Assembly: GCA_040219085.1 (NCBI GenBank)
Contig: JAVJTC010000031.1
Location: forward strand, 1 to 64,000
Direction: 5' to 3'
Length of the DNA stretch: 64,000 nt
Source of the DNA: Acidimicrobiales bacterium
GTDB taxonomy: Bacteria; Actinomycetota; Acidimicrobiia; Acidimicrobiales; JAVJTC01
Shown: positions 9,063 to 17,574 of the stretch, one piece after another
Layout: the number at the start of each line of letters is the position of its first letter
How positions within the stretch are numbered: the stretch's first letter is position 1
Translations under genes and position numbers: made by a program
The notes under the pieces: generated by a model
The model's database searches: none
What the model was told of the DNA's origin: nothing
Seen by the model: the letters and a program-made list of their open reading frames with translations, nothing else

Positions 9063-9733
9063 GGAGGATCGGTGGGGAGCTCGACCAGTCGGTAGCCGAC
9101 CGATCGGACGGTCTCGATCAGATCGGGGAGCAGCTTCTTGCGCAGTGATGCGACGTGGACGTCGAGCGTCTTCGTCGATCCCCACCAGTGCTCGTCCCAC
9201 ACGTCGTGGATGAGCTGTTCGCGGCTGCGGACGGCGCCGGCATCGGAGGCGAGGAACACGAGGAGGTCGTACTCCTTGGGCGTGAGCTCGACATGGTCAC
9301 CCGCGAACTCCACGGTCCTGCTGCGTTGGTCGATGTGTAGCGGTCCGACGACAAGTTCATCTGTGGTGTGGGAACTCTCCGTCGAGTTGGCGCGGCGGGT
9401 GACCGCCCGGATCCTGGCGACGAGTTCACGGAAGCCGAACGGCTTGACGACGTAGTCGTCGGCGCCGAGTTCGAGGAGCATGACACGGTCGATCTCGTCG
9501 CCGCGGGCCGAGACCACGATGATCGGCACGCTGGTCGTCGATCGGAGCCGCTGACACACGACGCGTCCCTCGAGGTCGGGAAGACCGAGGTCGAGCAGTA
9601 CCAGATCGACAGGCGTAGCAGCCAGCGCCTCGGCGCCGGTCGCCGCCACCTCGACCTCGAATCCCTCGCGGGTGAGGCCGTCCCGCAGCGGCCCCGAGAT
9701 CGACGGATCGTCTTCCACGACCAGGATTCTCAT
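9059..9733 (-). CDS. OmpR/PhoB-family response regulator
   Basis: A 224-residue regulator with a receiver domain (acidic pocket VVEDD, phospho-acceptor Asp48 in LLDLGLPD, Lys in VVKPFGF) and a C-terminal winged helix (ELTPKEYDLL to TVRSVGYRL). I start at MRILVVED (9733); the longer frame adds nine non-conserved residues. It is the first gene of a two-gene operon with the histidine kinase, overlapping it by four bases. The 111-bp divergent region to 9845 is probably where it binds, controlling both itself and the exported-protein/ApbE operon. Confidence 0.88.
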   Translation of the reverse strand: MRILVVEDDPSISGPLRDGLTREGFEVEVAATGAEALAATPVDLVLLDLGLPDLEGRVVCQRLRSTTSVPIIVVSARGDEIDRVMLLELGADDYVVKPFGFRELVARIRAVTRRANSTESSHTTDELVVGPLHIDQRSRTVEFAGDHVELTPKEYDLLVFLASDAGAVRSREQLIHDVWDEHWWGSTKTLDVHVASLRKKLLPDLIETVRSVGYRLVELPTDPP

Positions 9734-9844
9734 GGCGAGAGCATGCCGCGGCCCCGACATGGCCGACAGGGCAGACGGTCATCTTTGCCAAACGCTTACC
9801 TCCGGCTGGCCACCCTCTGGTGGGCACGTCTCTACGTTGAGCAC

Positions 9845-10480
9845 ATGACTTCTCCACAGCCCTCAAAGCCCACCGGATGGTTCTCGGGCCGCACACGGCT
9901 CGTCACGATCGTGTCCGTCTTCGCGGTCGTCCTCGCCGGTGCGACAGCCGTCAGCGCCAACATCGGCATCCTCGACAACGCATCCGACAGTCCGGTCGGG
10001 AACGTCTCGGCCGCCGGCGACCTGACGACGCCCTCCGCGCAGGTGGTCGACGTCTACCTCCCGGACACTTCCGCGGCCGAGCCGTCGACGTCCACGTCGG
10101 TCGCCGACGCGGACGGCGTGCAGGAATTCGCCGTCGACACCGCCGGGACCGTCGCGGTCGCGACGACGGATGCCGGAGTGCGTCTCGAGTGGGTGGCGCC
10201 GGCACCCGGTTGGAGCTGGAACCTCGCACAGAGCGACCCGTCAACGTTGACGGTCACCATGACCGACGGGTCGCGGGCCCTCGACTTCACCGCTGTCTCG
10301 AACGCCGACGGCACCATCACGGCGAGCGTGAGCGAGCGGGCGGGTGCACCCGTGGCCGCTACCACCCCCTACGACGACGATCACGACGATGAGTACGACG
10401 ACGAGCACGACGACGAGTACGACGACTACGAGGACGAGTACGAACACAGAGAGTACGAAGGGCGTGAGGACGATGACTGA
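9845..10480 (+). CDS. Exported protein with Asp/Glu/His/Tyr-rich C-terminal tail
   Basis: No family recognised. The 211-residue protein has a short basic N-terminus and one hydrophobic segment (about residues 20-38, LVTIVSVFAVVLAGATA), then a small, probably beta-rich extracytoplasmic domain (about 85-165). It ends in roughly 35 residues made almost only of Asp, Glu, His, Tyr and Arg. The tail looks like a cation- or metal-binding extension. I start at the ATG at 9845 because it leads straight into the export signal; the frame upstream is antisense to the response regulator. It overlaps the next gene by eight bases and heads the operon that ends in ApbE and the ferric-reductase-like cytochrome. 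Confidence 0.65.
   Translation: MTSPQPSKPTGWFSGRTRLVTIVSVFAVVLAGATAVSANIGILDNASDSPVGNVSAAGDLTTPSAQVVDVYLPDTSAAEPSTSTSVADADGVQEFAVDTAGTVAVATTDAGVRLEWVAPAPGWSWNLAQSDPSTLTVTMTDGSRALDFTAVSNADGTITASVSERAGAPVAATTPYDDDHDDEYDDEHDDEYDDYEDEYEHREYEGREDDD
10372..10477 (+). repeat. Low-complexity GAC/GAG/TAC codon repeat encoding the acidic tail
   Basis: The DNA is an imperfect tandem array of GACGACGA-type units with interspersed CAC and TAC codons, encoding repeats such as DDEYDDEHDDEY. It lies at the 3' end of the exported-protein gene. Such arrays can expand or contract by slippage, so tail length may vary between strains. Confidence 0.7.
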
Positions 10481-10949
10481 GCCGGCTTCTCATCGGGCAC
10501 GGGTCGAAGAGCTGCAGCGACGCAGGGCCCAGTCGTCCCGCTCCGGTGGCGAGGGACAGCCGGCCGGCACCGGACGCTCCACAGGGGCGCGACGCGAGGG
10601 TGCCGCTCAGCGGTCCAAGATCGCTGCGGCAGGTTTCGGCTTCGCCGCCATGCTCGGTCTCGTCGCCGCCCTGGGTTACGCGAACCGGGAGACGTCCTCG
10701 TCTGCGCAGCCCCTGATCACGACGCCGGCCACTCCCGCCCAGGTGGTGGTCGTCATCCACCCCGCCGACGCGACGGACGCGGCCACTGTCGTCGGAGGAA
10801 CGTCGGAAGCTGTGCCGGCATCGCCAGGCCAGCCGATCGTGTTGAGCGCAGAGCCGGCGGTCCGGCAGGCCAGCGTGGCCCAGGCCCCGACGGTTCGTCA
10901 GGCCCCCGTGTCGCAGGCGCCGACGGGGCAGACCAATGGCAGTCGCTGA
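10473..10949 (+). CDS. Single-pass membrane protein with Pro/Val/Gln-rich tail, unknown function
   Basis: The 158-residue protein has a charged cytoplasmic N-terminus (about 50 residues, EELQRRRAQSSRS), one membrane helix (about 55-72, AGFGFAAMLGLVAALGY), and an extracytoplasmic part that ends in short repeats: RQASVAQAPT, RQAPVSQAPT. I know no family for it. Its start overlaps the preceding gene by eight bases and its end overlaps ApbE by 14 bases, so it is co-translated with the flavinylation/ferric-reductase genes. I looked for an ApbE flavinylation motif ([S/T]GA[S/T]) and did not find one, so there is no evidence that it carries FMN. Confidence 0.6.
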   Translation: MTEPASHRARVEELQRRRAQSSRSGGEGQPAGTGRSTGARREGAAQRSKIAAAGFGFAAMLGLVAALGYANRETSSSAQPLITTPATPAQVVVVIHPADATDAATVVGGTSEAVPASPGQPIVLSAEPAVRQASVAQAPTVRQAPVSQAPTGQTNGSR

Positions 10950-11913
10950 GATCCACAGCCGGGTGATGGCCAGCCGGCTGCATCTCATCGCCTCAGACCC
11001 GACCGACGGCGGGCCGGCCGGTCGAGTCGATGCAGCTCTGAGGGATGTCGTCTCCTACCTACGCCACCTCGAGGATCGCTGGAGCAGGTTCATCCCCACC
11101 AGCGACATCAGCCGCATCAACGCACTCGGTCCGACCGGCGGTGGAGTGCTCAGCGTCGACCCGTCGACGTTGACCCTGTTGGGGGCGATGATCGAGGGCT
11201 ACCAGGTGACCGCGGGTCGGTTCGACCCGACCGTGTTGAGGGCCGTCATCGCCGAGGGGTACTCCGCCAGTCACCTCGACCCAGACCTTGTGTGCCAGGT
11301 GCCTGCGGCGACGATGTGGGCGTCGGCGTCACTGCACGACCTGGAACTCGACCCGTGCGCGAACACCGTGACGGTCCCGGCCGGCCTCGTCGTCGACCCC
11401 GGAGGCATCGGCAAGGGTCTGGCGGCCGACCTCGCGGTCGCCCGCCTCCTCGACGCCGGCGTGGCCGGGGCAATGGTCGAGATCGGAGGAGACCTCGCGA
11501 TGGGTGGCGTGCCGGTCGACCCCGCCGGCTGGCTGGTAGACGTCGAGCACCCCGATCCCGCCGACGGGCTGCTCTGCGCTCTCGCCATCAGCGGCGGAGG
11601 CGTCGCAACGTCGAGCACCCGCTCGCGTCGCTGGACACGTGACGGCGTCGAACGCCATCACCAGATCGACCCGGTCACCGAGCGGTCCTCGTCGACCGAT
11701 CTCGACGCTGTCACGGTCATCGCCTCAGCAGCGTGGCTGGCCGAGGTGCACGCCACCGCCGCACTCGCGGCAGGCTCCGGCGATGCCGTCGCCTACCTGG
11801 ACGGACATGGACTCAGTGGAATCGCCGTCCCACGGGCCTCGGCCGGATGCAGCGTCCTGAGCACCGGTGATCTCGCCGGGATCGACATGCGGCCACGGAG
11901 CGGTGCGCGATGA
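10936..11913 (+). CDS. apbE: FAD:protein FMN transferase (ApbE family)
   Basis: The 325-residue ApbE protein transfers FMN from FAD to a Ser/Thr of a target protein in the envelope. Family motifs are present: DPGGIGKGLAAD, VEIGGDLAMGG, GGGVATSSTRSRRW, HHQIDP, and DAVTVIASAAWLAEVHATAA with the magnesium-binding region. No signal peptide is evident, so it may act before export or from the cytoplasmic face. It overlaps its upstream neighbour by 14 bases and the ferric-reductase-like gene by ATGA. ApbE usually sits beside an FMN_bind-domain substrate, but none is present in this operon, so its target is unknown. Confidence 0.88.
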   Translation: MAVAEIHSRVMASRLHLIASDPTDGGPAGRVDAALRDVVSYLRHLEDRWSRFIPTSDISRINALGPTGGGVLSVDPSTLTLLGAMIEGYQVTAGRFDPTVLRAVIAEGYSASHLDPDLVCQVPAATMWASASLHDLELDPCANTVTVPAGLVVDPGGIGKGLAADLAVARLLDAGVAGAMVEIGGDLAMGGVPVDPAGWLVDVEHPDPADGLLCALAISGGGVATSSTRSRRWTRDGVERHHQIDPVTERSSSTDLDAVTVIASAAWLAEVHATAALAAGSGDAVAYLDGHGLSGIAVPRASAGCSVLSTGDLAGIDMRPRSGAR

Positions 11914-12524
11914 ATCCGGAGTTCTGGTGGTACCTCACGCGCTCGTCGGGGATGATCGCCTGGCTGATGCTCACCGCGTCGGTGATCTGGGGAATCCTCC
12001 TCTCCACGAAGGCGTTCCCCAACCATCGGCATCCGACCTGGCTACTGGCGATGCACCGTTGGCTGGCCGGGCTCACGATGTCGTTCCTCGCGATCCACCT
12101 GGCGTCCCTGGTCGCCGACAGCTACGTGTCGTTCGGACTCGCGGATCTCGCCGTCCCCTACGCGTCTGAATGGAAGCCCGGGGCCGTCGCTCTCGGGGTC
12201 CTCGGCATGTGGCTCCTCGTCGCGGTGCAACTGACCTCGTTGGCGATGCGACGCCTCCCGCGTCGCTTCTGGCGGGTCGTGCACCTCACCAGCTACCTGG
12301 CGTTCTGGCTCACGAGCATGCACGCCGCCTTCGCCGGGACCGACTCCACCTCGTGGCTGTACCGGGGCGGCGCAGCGGCCTCGATCCTCGCCGTCGCCTT
12401 CGCGCTCATGTACCGGGTGGCGAATCGACGAGCGGTGCGTCGCGCCGAACGGTCGGCCTCCGCACGGGACGCCGTTCCTGTGAACACGGCCATCTCCGAC
12501 GGCTCCGTCTCCACTGGCCCTTAG
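11910..12524 (+). CDS. Ferric-reductase-like transmembrane cytochrome (MsrQ/YedZ-like)
   Basis: A 204-residue integral membrane protein of about five or six helices with paired histidines suited to two b-type hemes: LLAMHRW and LAIHLAS on one side, RVVHLTS and TSMHAAF on the other. This is the ferric_reduct fold shared by YedZ/MsrQ and actinobacterial ferric-reductase-like proteins. It should move electrons from a cytoplasmic or quinone donor across the membrane. No C-terminal FAD/NAD(P)H domain is attached, so an external donor is needed. It is the last gene of the ApbE operon. A flavinylated partner would be expected but is not visible. Confidence 0.8.
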   Translation: MNPEFWWYLTRSSGMIAWLMLTASVIWGILLSTKAFPNHRHPTWLLAMHRWLAGLTMSFLAIHLASLVADSYVSFGLADLAVPYASEWKPGAVALGVLGMWLLVAVQLTSLAMRRLPRRFWRVVHLTSYLAFWLTSMHAAFAGTDSTSWLYRGGAAASILAVAFALMYRVANRRAVRRAERSASARDAVPVNTAISDGSVSTGP

Positions 12525-12604
12525 GGTTCCGATCGCGCTCGACCGACGGTGCGGAAGGTAGAACGTCTCGATGCCCGTCGGACATGGAGTCATAGATCGC
12601 TCCC

Positions 12605-12784
12605 GTGCTCGCCGGGGGCGTCGTGGAGCCTGACACCGTGCTGCTCCTCGCCGGTGCAGGTGTCGCCGCGGGAGGGATCAACGCGATCGCCGGTGGTGGC
12701 TCACTCGTCACGTTCCCGGCGCTCGTGGCCTCGGGCCTGCCGACGCTCGACGCGAACGTGACCAACACGGTGGCCGTCTGGGGG
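12605..12784 (+). pseudogene. Remnant of a TauE/SafE (TSUP) membrane transporter, N-terminus only
   Basis: A GTG at 12605 opens about 60 codons that match the N-terminus of TSUP/sulfite-exporter proteins: AGVAAGGINAIAGGGSLVT, then VASGLPTLDANVTNTVAVW. After that Trp the similarity stops abruptly and the frame becomes Gly/Pro/Arg-rich sequence running into the hairpin at 12832 and the ABC permease 3' end. The remaining roughly 190 residues and most membrane helices are missing, so this is a deletion remnant. Confidence 0.7.
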
Positions 12785-12831
12785 ACGTCCTCCCCCCACG
12801 GTGGGACGGGTCGACCGGTAACGGACGCGAC

Positions 12832-12863
12832 CCTGGCCACCCGGCTGTCGCCGGGTGGCCAGG
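12832..12863 (-). terminator. Strong GC hairpin downstream of the ABC exporter operon
   Basis: A perfect 13-bp inverted repeat (arms 12832-12844 and 12851-12863) with a 6-nt loop lies 31 bp past the permease stop at 12894. There is no T run, which is usual for GC-rich actinobacterial terminators. It also caps the TSUP remnant from the other side. Confidence 0.65.
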
Positions 12864-12893
12864 AAGGGGCGGGACTTCGGTCCCGGGCGCCGT

Positions 12894-15377
12894 TCAGGCG
12901 GACCGGACGGCGTCGAGGACAGCGATACGGGCGGCTCTCCGGGCCGGGAGAGCCGCGGCGATCGTTCCTGCGAGCAGGGCGCCCACGGTGACAGCGACCA
13001 GGGCGCCGGCCGGGACGACGGGCGATGCGAGCCCGTCGTCGACGAGCGTCGTGAGCAGCGCCCAGGTGAACCCGATGCCCATCGCCATGCCGAGCAGCGT
13101 GCCGAACAGCGCGATCGCGATGGACTCGAGCCGGATGGACCGACGCAGCTGCCGTCGACTCATGCCGACCGCCCGCAAGACCCCGAGTTCACGGGTGCGC
13201 TCGTGGACCGACAACCCGACGGTCGTCGCGATCCCCAGCACGGCGATCACCACGGCCAGGCCGAGGAAGCCGAGCACCACGGTCAGCACCATGTCGAGCG
13301 AGCCCGCAAGCGAAGCTGCGTATCCGTCGACGGTGTCCACCGTCACCGTCGGAGCGGTGGACAGAATCGACTCGACCGTGGCAAGTGCGTCGGATGGGGC
13401 GTCGACGAAGACCAGGCGATCGAGGTCATCGCCGTGGGGGGCCACCGTGTCGTAGGGGGCGATCACGGGTGGTAGGGCGGTGGTCTCCTCGAAGATGGCT
13501 CCCACCACGGCCAACTGGGATACCCCGTCGGCGAAGGTCATCTCGACCGTGTCACCGACCGACCAGCCCCGATCCTCTGCCACACGATCGCCGATCGCGA
13601 GCCCCGCTGGACCGAGGTCACCATCGACCAGGTTCAGGCGGATCATTCCGGTCGCCGCCGGGAGGTCCAGTCCGGCGACGTCGGCCGCCTCGCCGTCGAG
13701 CAGTGCCATCGTGATCTGCATGGGCACGGCTCTCACGTCGTCGAGAGCGTCGATCGAACCGGCGATGCCAGTCGGGAACCCGGGGTTCATGCCAACCGGT
13801 CGTAGCACCTGATCGGCCGTCAACACGTCGTCGACGTCGCCACTCAACGTCGCCTTGGCCGTCGAGGCGAACATCGAGGCACCGACGACCAACATCACGC
13901 CGATCGTCAGTGCTGCGGCGGTGGCGGCTGACCTTCTCGGGTTCCGTGTCGCGTTGGCCGCGGCCAGTCGGCCGCTGGCGCCGAGTCGGCGCATCGGCAC
14001 CGCGAGCGCGCCGGTGACCGGGCGAACGAGCACCGGACCCAGCGCAAGCACGGCGAGCAACGTTGCGAGACTGCCGAGGCCCACGGTCGAGGCGGCACCC
14101 CCAGAGGCGCCGCTGACGAGCGCAGCGATGCCGGCGACTCCGAGCGCGGAACCGATGGCGACCCGTCGGCGGGACGTGTCGAGACGCTCGATGCTCGCGT
14201 CCCGCATGGCGTCGACCGGAGCGACCGAAGCGGCCCGTCGAGCGGGCACGACCGCGGCAGCGACGGTGACGACGATGCCGGCCGCCATCGAGACGGCAAC
14301 GGTCGAGGGAGCCACGATCAGTGCTCGGGACGGGAACTCCAGCCCGGTCGCGCTGAAGACCTTCGTGAGAGCGGTGGCCACCCCGAGGCCGGCGACGAGA
14401 CCCAGCGCGGCGGCGACGGCGCCGAGAATTCCGGCCTCGAGGAAGACGGAACCGAGCACCTGGCGCCGGCTCGCTCCGATGGCCCGGACGAGGGCGAGTT
14501 CCCTGGTGCGCTGGGCGATGGTGATTGTGAACGTGTTGGCGATCGTGAACGAACCGACGAACAACGCGATCGCACCGAAGGCCAAGAGCACGGTCTCGAT
14601 CAGCTCGATCGAGTCGTCGACCTCGTTCTGCAACTCGTCGACGAACTCGGAACCCGACAGGACCTGGGCGTCCGGGGTCGCAGCCGAGATGGCGGTGGCG
14701 AGTTCGGCCTCGGTCGTGGTGTCGTCGGCGCCGACGAGGATCCAGTCGACGGCCCCGGGCTCGGCGAGCCGGGTGGCAGCGTCGCTGTCGTGGAAGAAGG
14801 CGAACGCCGTGTCGCCGAGCGAGCTGCCCCCGTCGAGTTCGGAGAGCCCGACGATCCTGAAGGACTCACGACCTGCGACCGTGATCAGGTCCACGGTGTC
14901 GCCCACGTCGAGTTCGGCGTGGTCCGCCGTGTCCGAGTCGAGGACGACCTCGCCGCCGGAGCGTGGAGCGGTGCCGTCGACGAGGTGGAACATCGTGAGG
15001 TCCGGGTCGGCGATCCAGTTCAATCCGACGCTCTGGCGCAGATCGAGTGCCTTCCCGTCCGCCCCGATGACCTGTGCGTACCCCTCCCAGTAGGGAGCCG
15101 CGGTGCGGACCCCGTCGATCGAGCGGACCGTCTCCAGAGTGTCGAACGGAACGGTCGCACGAGGGGAGAAGGAGTCATCGGGGTCGAGTCGGTCGCCGCG
15201 CACGACCGCGTCCACGCCCTCGCCGAGGTCGTCGATGGTGGACGAGAACGACGCGGACATCGTGTCCGCGAGGATCATCGTCCCCGCGGTGAAGGCCACG
15301 CCGAGAACGATCGCGATGGCGGTGGTGAGGAGTCGGAGCTTCTTGGCGAGCAGTGAGCGTAGGGAGAGGCGGAACAT
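12894..15377 (-). CDS. ABC transporter permease, two FtsX/MacB-type modules
   Basis: The 827-residue permease has an N-terminal membrane helix (about 15-37), a large extracytoplasmic MacB-type core, three helices with the FtsX signature (about 270-390, including QRTRELALVRAIGASRRQ), then a second copy of the same layout ending in VHERTRELGVLRAVGMSRR and three more helices. This duplicated architecture is typical of actinobacterial MacB-like mechanotransducing or lipid/peptide exporters. The ATG follows an AAGGATCC site. It is encoded 41 bp downstream of its ATPase and divergent from a NarL-type two-component system, an arrangement typical of antimicrobial-peptide or envelope-stress exporters. 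Substrate unknown. Confidence 0.85.
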   Translation of the reverse strand: MFRLSLRSLLAKKLRLLTTAIAIVLGVAFTAGTMILADTMSASFSSTIDDLGEGVDAVVRGDRLDPDDSFSPRATVPFDTLETVRSIDGVRTAAPYWEGYAQVIGADGKALDLRQSVGLNWIADPDLTMFHLVDGTAPRSGGEVVLDSDTADHAELDVGDTVDLITVAGRESFRIVGLSELDGGSSLGDTAFAFFHDSDAATRLAEPGAVDWILVGADDTTTEAELATAISAATPDAQVLSGSEFVDELQNEVDDSIELIETVLLAFGAIALFVGSFTIANTFTITIAQRTRELALVRAIGASRRQVLGSVFLEAGILGAVAAALGLVAGLGVATALTKVFSATGLEFPSRALIVAPSTVAVSMAAGIVVTVAAAVVPARRAASVAPVDAMRDASIERLDTSRRRVAIGSALGVAGIAALVSGASGGAASTVGLGSLATLLAVLALGPVLVRPVTGALAVPMRRLGASGRLAAANATRNPRRSAATAAALTIGVMLVVGASMFASTAKATLSGDVDDVLTADQVLRPVGMNPGFPTGIAGSIDALDDVRAVPMQITMALLDGEAADVAGLDLPAATGMIRLNLVDGDLGPAGLAIGDRVAEDRGWSVGDTVEMTFADGVSQLAVVGAIFEETTALPPVIAPYDTVAPHGDDLDRLVFVDAPSDALATVESILSTAPTVTVDTVDGYAASLAGSLDMVLTVVLGFLGLAVVIAVLGIATTVGLSVHERTRELGVLRAVGMSRRQLRRSIRLESIAIALFGTLLGMAMGIGFTWALLTTLVDDGLASPVVPAGALVAVTVGALLAGTIAAALPARRAARIAVLDAVRSA

Positions 15378-15418
15378 GGTGGATCCTTCGTCGATGTGTG
15401 GGTGGAGAAGAAAGGTGG

Positions 15419-16207
15419 TCAGTTGCCGAGCCGCTTCATGCGGTCGAGCACCTGGTCAGGGCTGGGCGAGGACATCGCGTCGACGATGCGGCCGTCGGCG
15501 AGGAAGACGATGCGGTCCGCGTAGGAAGCGGCGACCGGATCGTGGGTGACCATGACGACCGTCTGGCCGAGTTCGCGCACGGCGGATCGGAGAAACGACA
15601 GCACCTCGGCGCCGGCGTGGCTGTCGAGATTCCCGGTCGGTTCGTCACCGAAGATGATCTCGGGTCGGTTGATGAGCGCGCGGGCGACGGCGACACGCTG
15701 TTGCTGACCGCCCGACAGTTCGGCCGGGCGGTGCCGGAGGCGGGAGCTGAGACCCACGGTCGAGACGACCATGTCGAACCAGTCGCGGTCGACCTTGCGG
15801 CCCGCAAGGTCGACGGGCAACACGATGTTCTCACCGGCGGTCAGGCTCGGCACCAGGTTGAACGCCTGGAAGATGAAGCCGATCTTGTCGCGCCGCAGGC
15901 GGGTCAGTTCCTTGTCGGACAGCGTCGACATCTCGACGCCGCCGATGTACACGCTTCCCGACGACACCGCGTCGAGACCGGCGACGGTCTGCATCAGGGT
16001 CGACTTCCCTGATCCGGATGGGCCCATGATGGCGGTGAAGCGACCACGCTCGAAGGACACGGTCACGCCGGCGAGGGCGTGCACGACCGCGGCGCCGGTG
16101 CCGTACGTCTTGACGACTTCCACTGCTTCGGCGGCGGCGACAGACGCCGTCGTGGAGGGCGGCGGGGGAAGCGTGGATGCACCTGGGTGGGTCGAGGTGA
16201 GCGACAT
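15419..16207 (-). CDS. ABC transporter ATP-binding protein (MacB/LolD type)
   Basis: The 262-residue ATPase has Walker A GPSGSGKST, Q-loop FIFQAFNLVPSLT, signature ELSGGQQQRVAVARAL, Walker B IIFGDEPTGNLD and the H-loop MVTHDP. The QAFNLVPSLTA and TGNLD features place it with the LolD/MacB exporter ATPases. I use the ATG at 16207 because of the AAGGAGATCC ribosome site; the frame continues upstream but is not conserved. It has a 30-residue Pro/Ser/Thr-rich N-terminal leader ahead of the domain. It pairs with the FtsX-type permease and is divergent from the histidine kinase/response regulator at 16390-18272. Confidence 0.9.
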   Translation of the reverse strand: MSLTSTHPGASTLPPPPSTTASVAAAEAVEVVKTYGTGAAVVHALAGVTVSFERGRFTAIMGPSGSGKSTLMQTVAGLDAVSSGSVYIGGVEMSTLSDKELTRLRRDKIGFIFQAFNLVPSLTAGENIVLPVDLAGRKVDRDWFDMVVSTVGLSSRLRHRPAELSGGQQQRVAVARALINRPEIIFGDEPTGNLDSHAGAEVLSFLRSAVRELGQTVVMVTHDPVAASYADRIVFLADGRIVDAMSSPSPDQVLDRMKRLGN

Positions 16208-16384
16208 GAGGATCTCCTTGTGGAATCGAGGTGTGGTCGGGCCGGTGTGGCCTCGATCCCAATGTGGTGATCCGCACGGGTCGCCGTCGTCCTTCCCGTG
16301 GGTGGTCTTCTGCCGTCGGCCGAAGGGGGAGTCGTGTCCTCCCAGAGGGGGACGACCACCGATGTCGTGCCCGGTACTTTCGAT

Positions 16385-16399
16385 GTTCGATGATCGAAC
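16385..16399. promoter_or_regulatory. Perfect 7-bp inverted repeat over the histidine kinase start codon
   Basis: GTTCGAT-G-ATCGAAC is a perfect palindrome containing the ATG at 16390, and further TTCGA repeats flank it (GATGTTCG, TTTCGAAC). It sits in the 182-bp divergent region between the ABC exporter and the kinase, so it could be the operator of the NarL-type regulator. If so, it would repress kinase translation or transcription directly. Confidence 0.45.
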
Positions 16400-17574
16400 G
16401 GTTTCGAACAGACCGAGATGTGAACCGCGAACCCGTGTGGTTGACGGCCGATGCGGTCGTGGCCCTCGCGCTCGGCTTCCTGACGGTCTCTCAGATGACG
16501 TCCGACGCGGCGGTAGCCGAGTTCGGAGAGGTGGAAGGTCTGGGTTGGGTACTCGTGCTCGGCCCGACGGCGCTGCTTCTGGTCCGTCGCGTCGTGCCCG
16601 CAACCGCGCTCGCGGCCGCGGCAGTCCTCTACCTGCTCGCGGGGGTCGATCACGTGGAGGGCAACGCGCTGCTCGCCGCCTCGTTTCTCGCGTACACCGT
16701 CGCGGTGACCCGGCCGGTTCGCGATTCGGCGACGATCACAGCGGCGGCCGCCGTCCCGGTCTCGTTGACGGCCTTCTACGGTCCCGGTGGGATCGATCCT
16801 CTGGTCGTCCCGGTCAGCCTGTTCTTCTTCGGCATCGGCTGGGTAGTCGGTGTGCAGGTCCGCAAGAGTCAGATCCGCCAGCACGAGCTCGCGGAGAAGG
16901 CCGAAGCCACCCGCGAGGAGGTGGCCGAGATCGCGCGGCGTGCCGTGGCCGATGAGCGGCTGCGCATCGCCCGTGATCTCCACGACGCCGTCGGCCACGC
17001 CGTGAACGTGATGGTCATGCAGGCCGGCGCCGCGCGGCTCGCGTCGCGAGATGAACGGACCGCCCAGTCGCTGCACGACATCGAGCGCGTCGGTCGGTCC
17101 GCGCTGTCGGATCTCGACCGCATGCTGGGCCTGCTCGACCGCAGCGATGGAGATGGCGTACCCCTGGAGCCGACCCATGGCCTGGCCGACATCGCCCGTC
17201 TCGTCGAAGGCGTGCGGGCCACCGGTGCCGACGTCCACCTCGCGGACGGCTGTTCCGGCGTAATCGACCCCGCGATCGAGCGGCCGATCGGCGCGGCCGC
17301 CTACAGGATCGTGCAGGAGGCACTCACCAACGCCGTCAAGCACGCCGGACCTGCGCGTATCGAGGTGTCTCTGCGCTGCGACGACGACGAGATCGTCGTT
17401 TCGGTGGCCGACAACGGACGTGGAGCCGCAGCGGCGCCCACCGGTGTCGGCGGTCGGGGCATCGTCGGGATGAAAGAGCGTGTCAGCGTCCTCGGGGGAC
17501 GCCTCAGCGCTCAACCCCGCGTCGGCGGCGGGTTCGCAGTGACTGCCCACCTTCCTCGGATGAAGGAGCGATGA
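16390..17574 (+). CDS. NarL-type (HisKA_3) membrane histidine kinase
   Basis: The 394-residue kinase has about six membrane helices within residues 15-155 and no obvious extracellular loop, so it probably senses a membrane signal. A short coiled coil (about 160-195) leads to the HisKA_3 box RIARDLHDAVGHAVN. The HATPase domain shows QEALTNAVKHAG, DNGRG and GRGIVGMKERV. The start at MIERFRTD (16390) lies within a palindromic sequence; upstream residues are not conserved. It overlaps the response regulator at the stop (TGATG) and faces the MacB-like exporter, its likely regulatory target, as in LiaRS-like or DesKR-like systems. Confidence 0.87.
   Translation: MIERFRTDRDVNREPVWLTADAVVALALGFLTVSQMTSDAAVAEFGEVEGLGWVLVLGPTALLLVRRVVPATALAAAAVLYLLAGVDHVEGNALLAASFLAYTVAVTRPVRDSATITAAAAVPVSLTAFYGPGGIDPLVVPVSLFFFGIGWVVGVQVRKSQIRQHELAEKAEATREEVAEIARRAVADERLRIARDLHDAVGHAVNVMVMQAGAARLASRDERTAQSLHDIERVGRSALSDLDRMLGLLDRSDGDGVPLEPTHGLADIARLVEGVRATGADVHLADGCSGVIDPAIERPIGAAAYRIVQEALTNAVKHAGPARIEVSLRCDDDEIVVSVADNGRGAAAAPTGVGGRGIVGMKERVSVLGGRLSAQPRVGGGFAVTAHLPRMKER

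Noticed and set aside
10372-10477. Tandem repeat as a CRISPR-like array
   Set aside because: Units are short codon repeats without spacers and encode an acidic protein tail.
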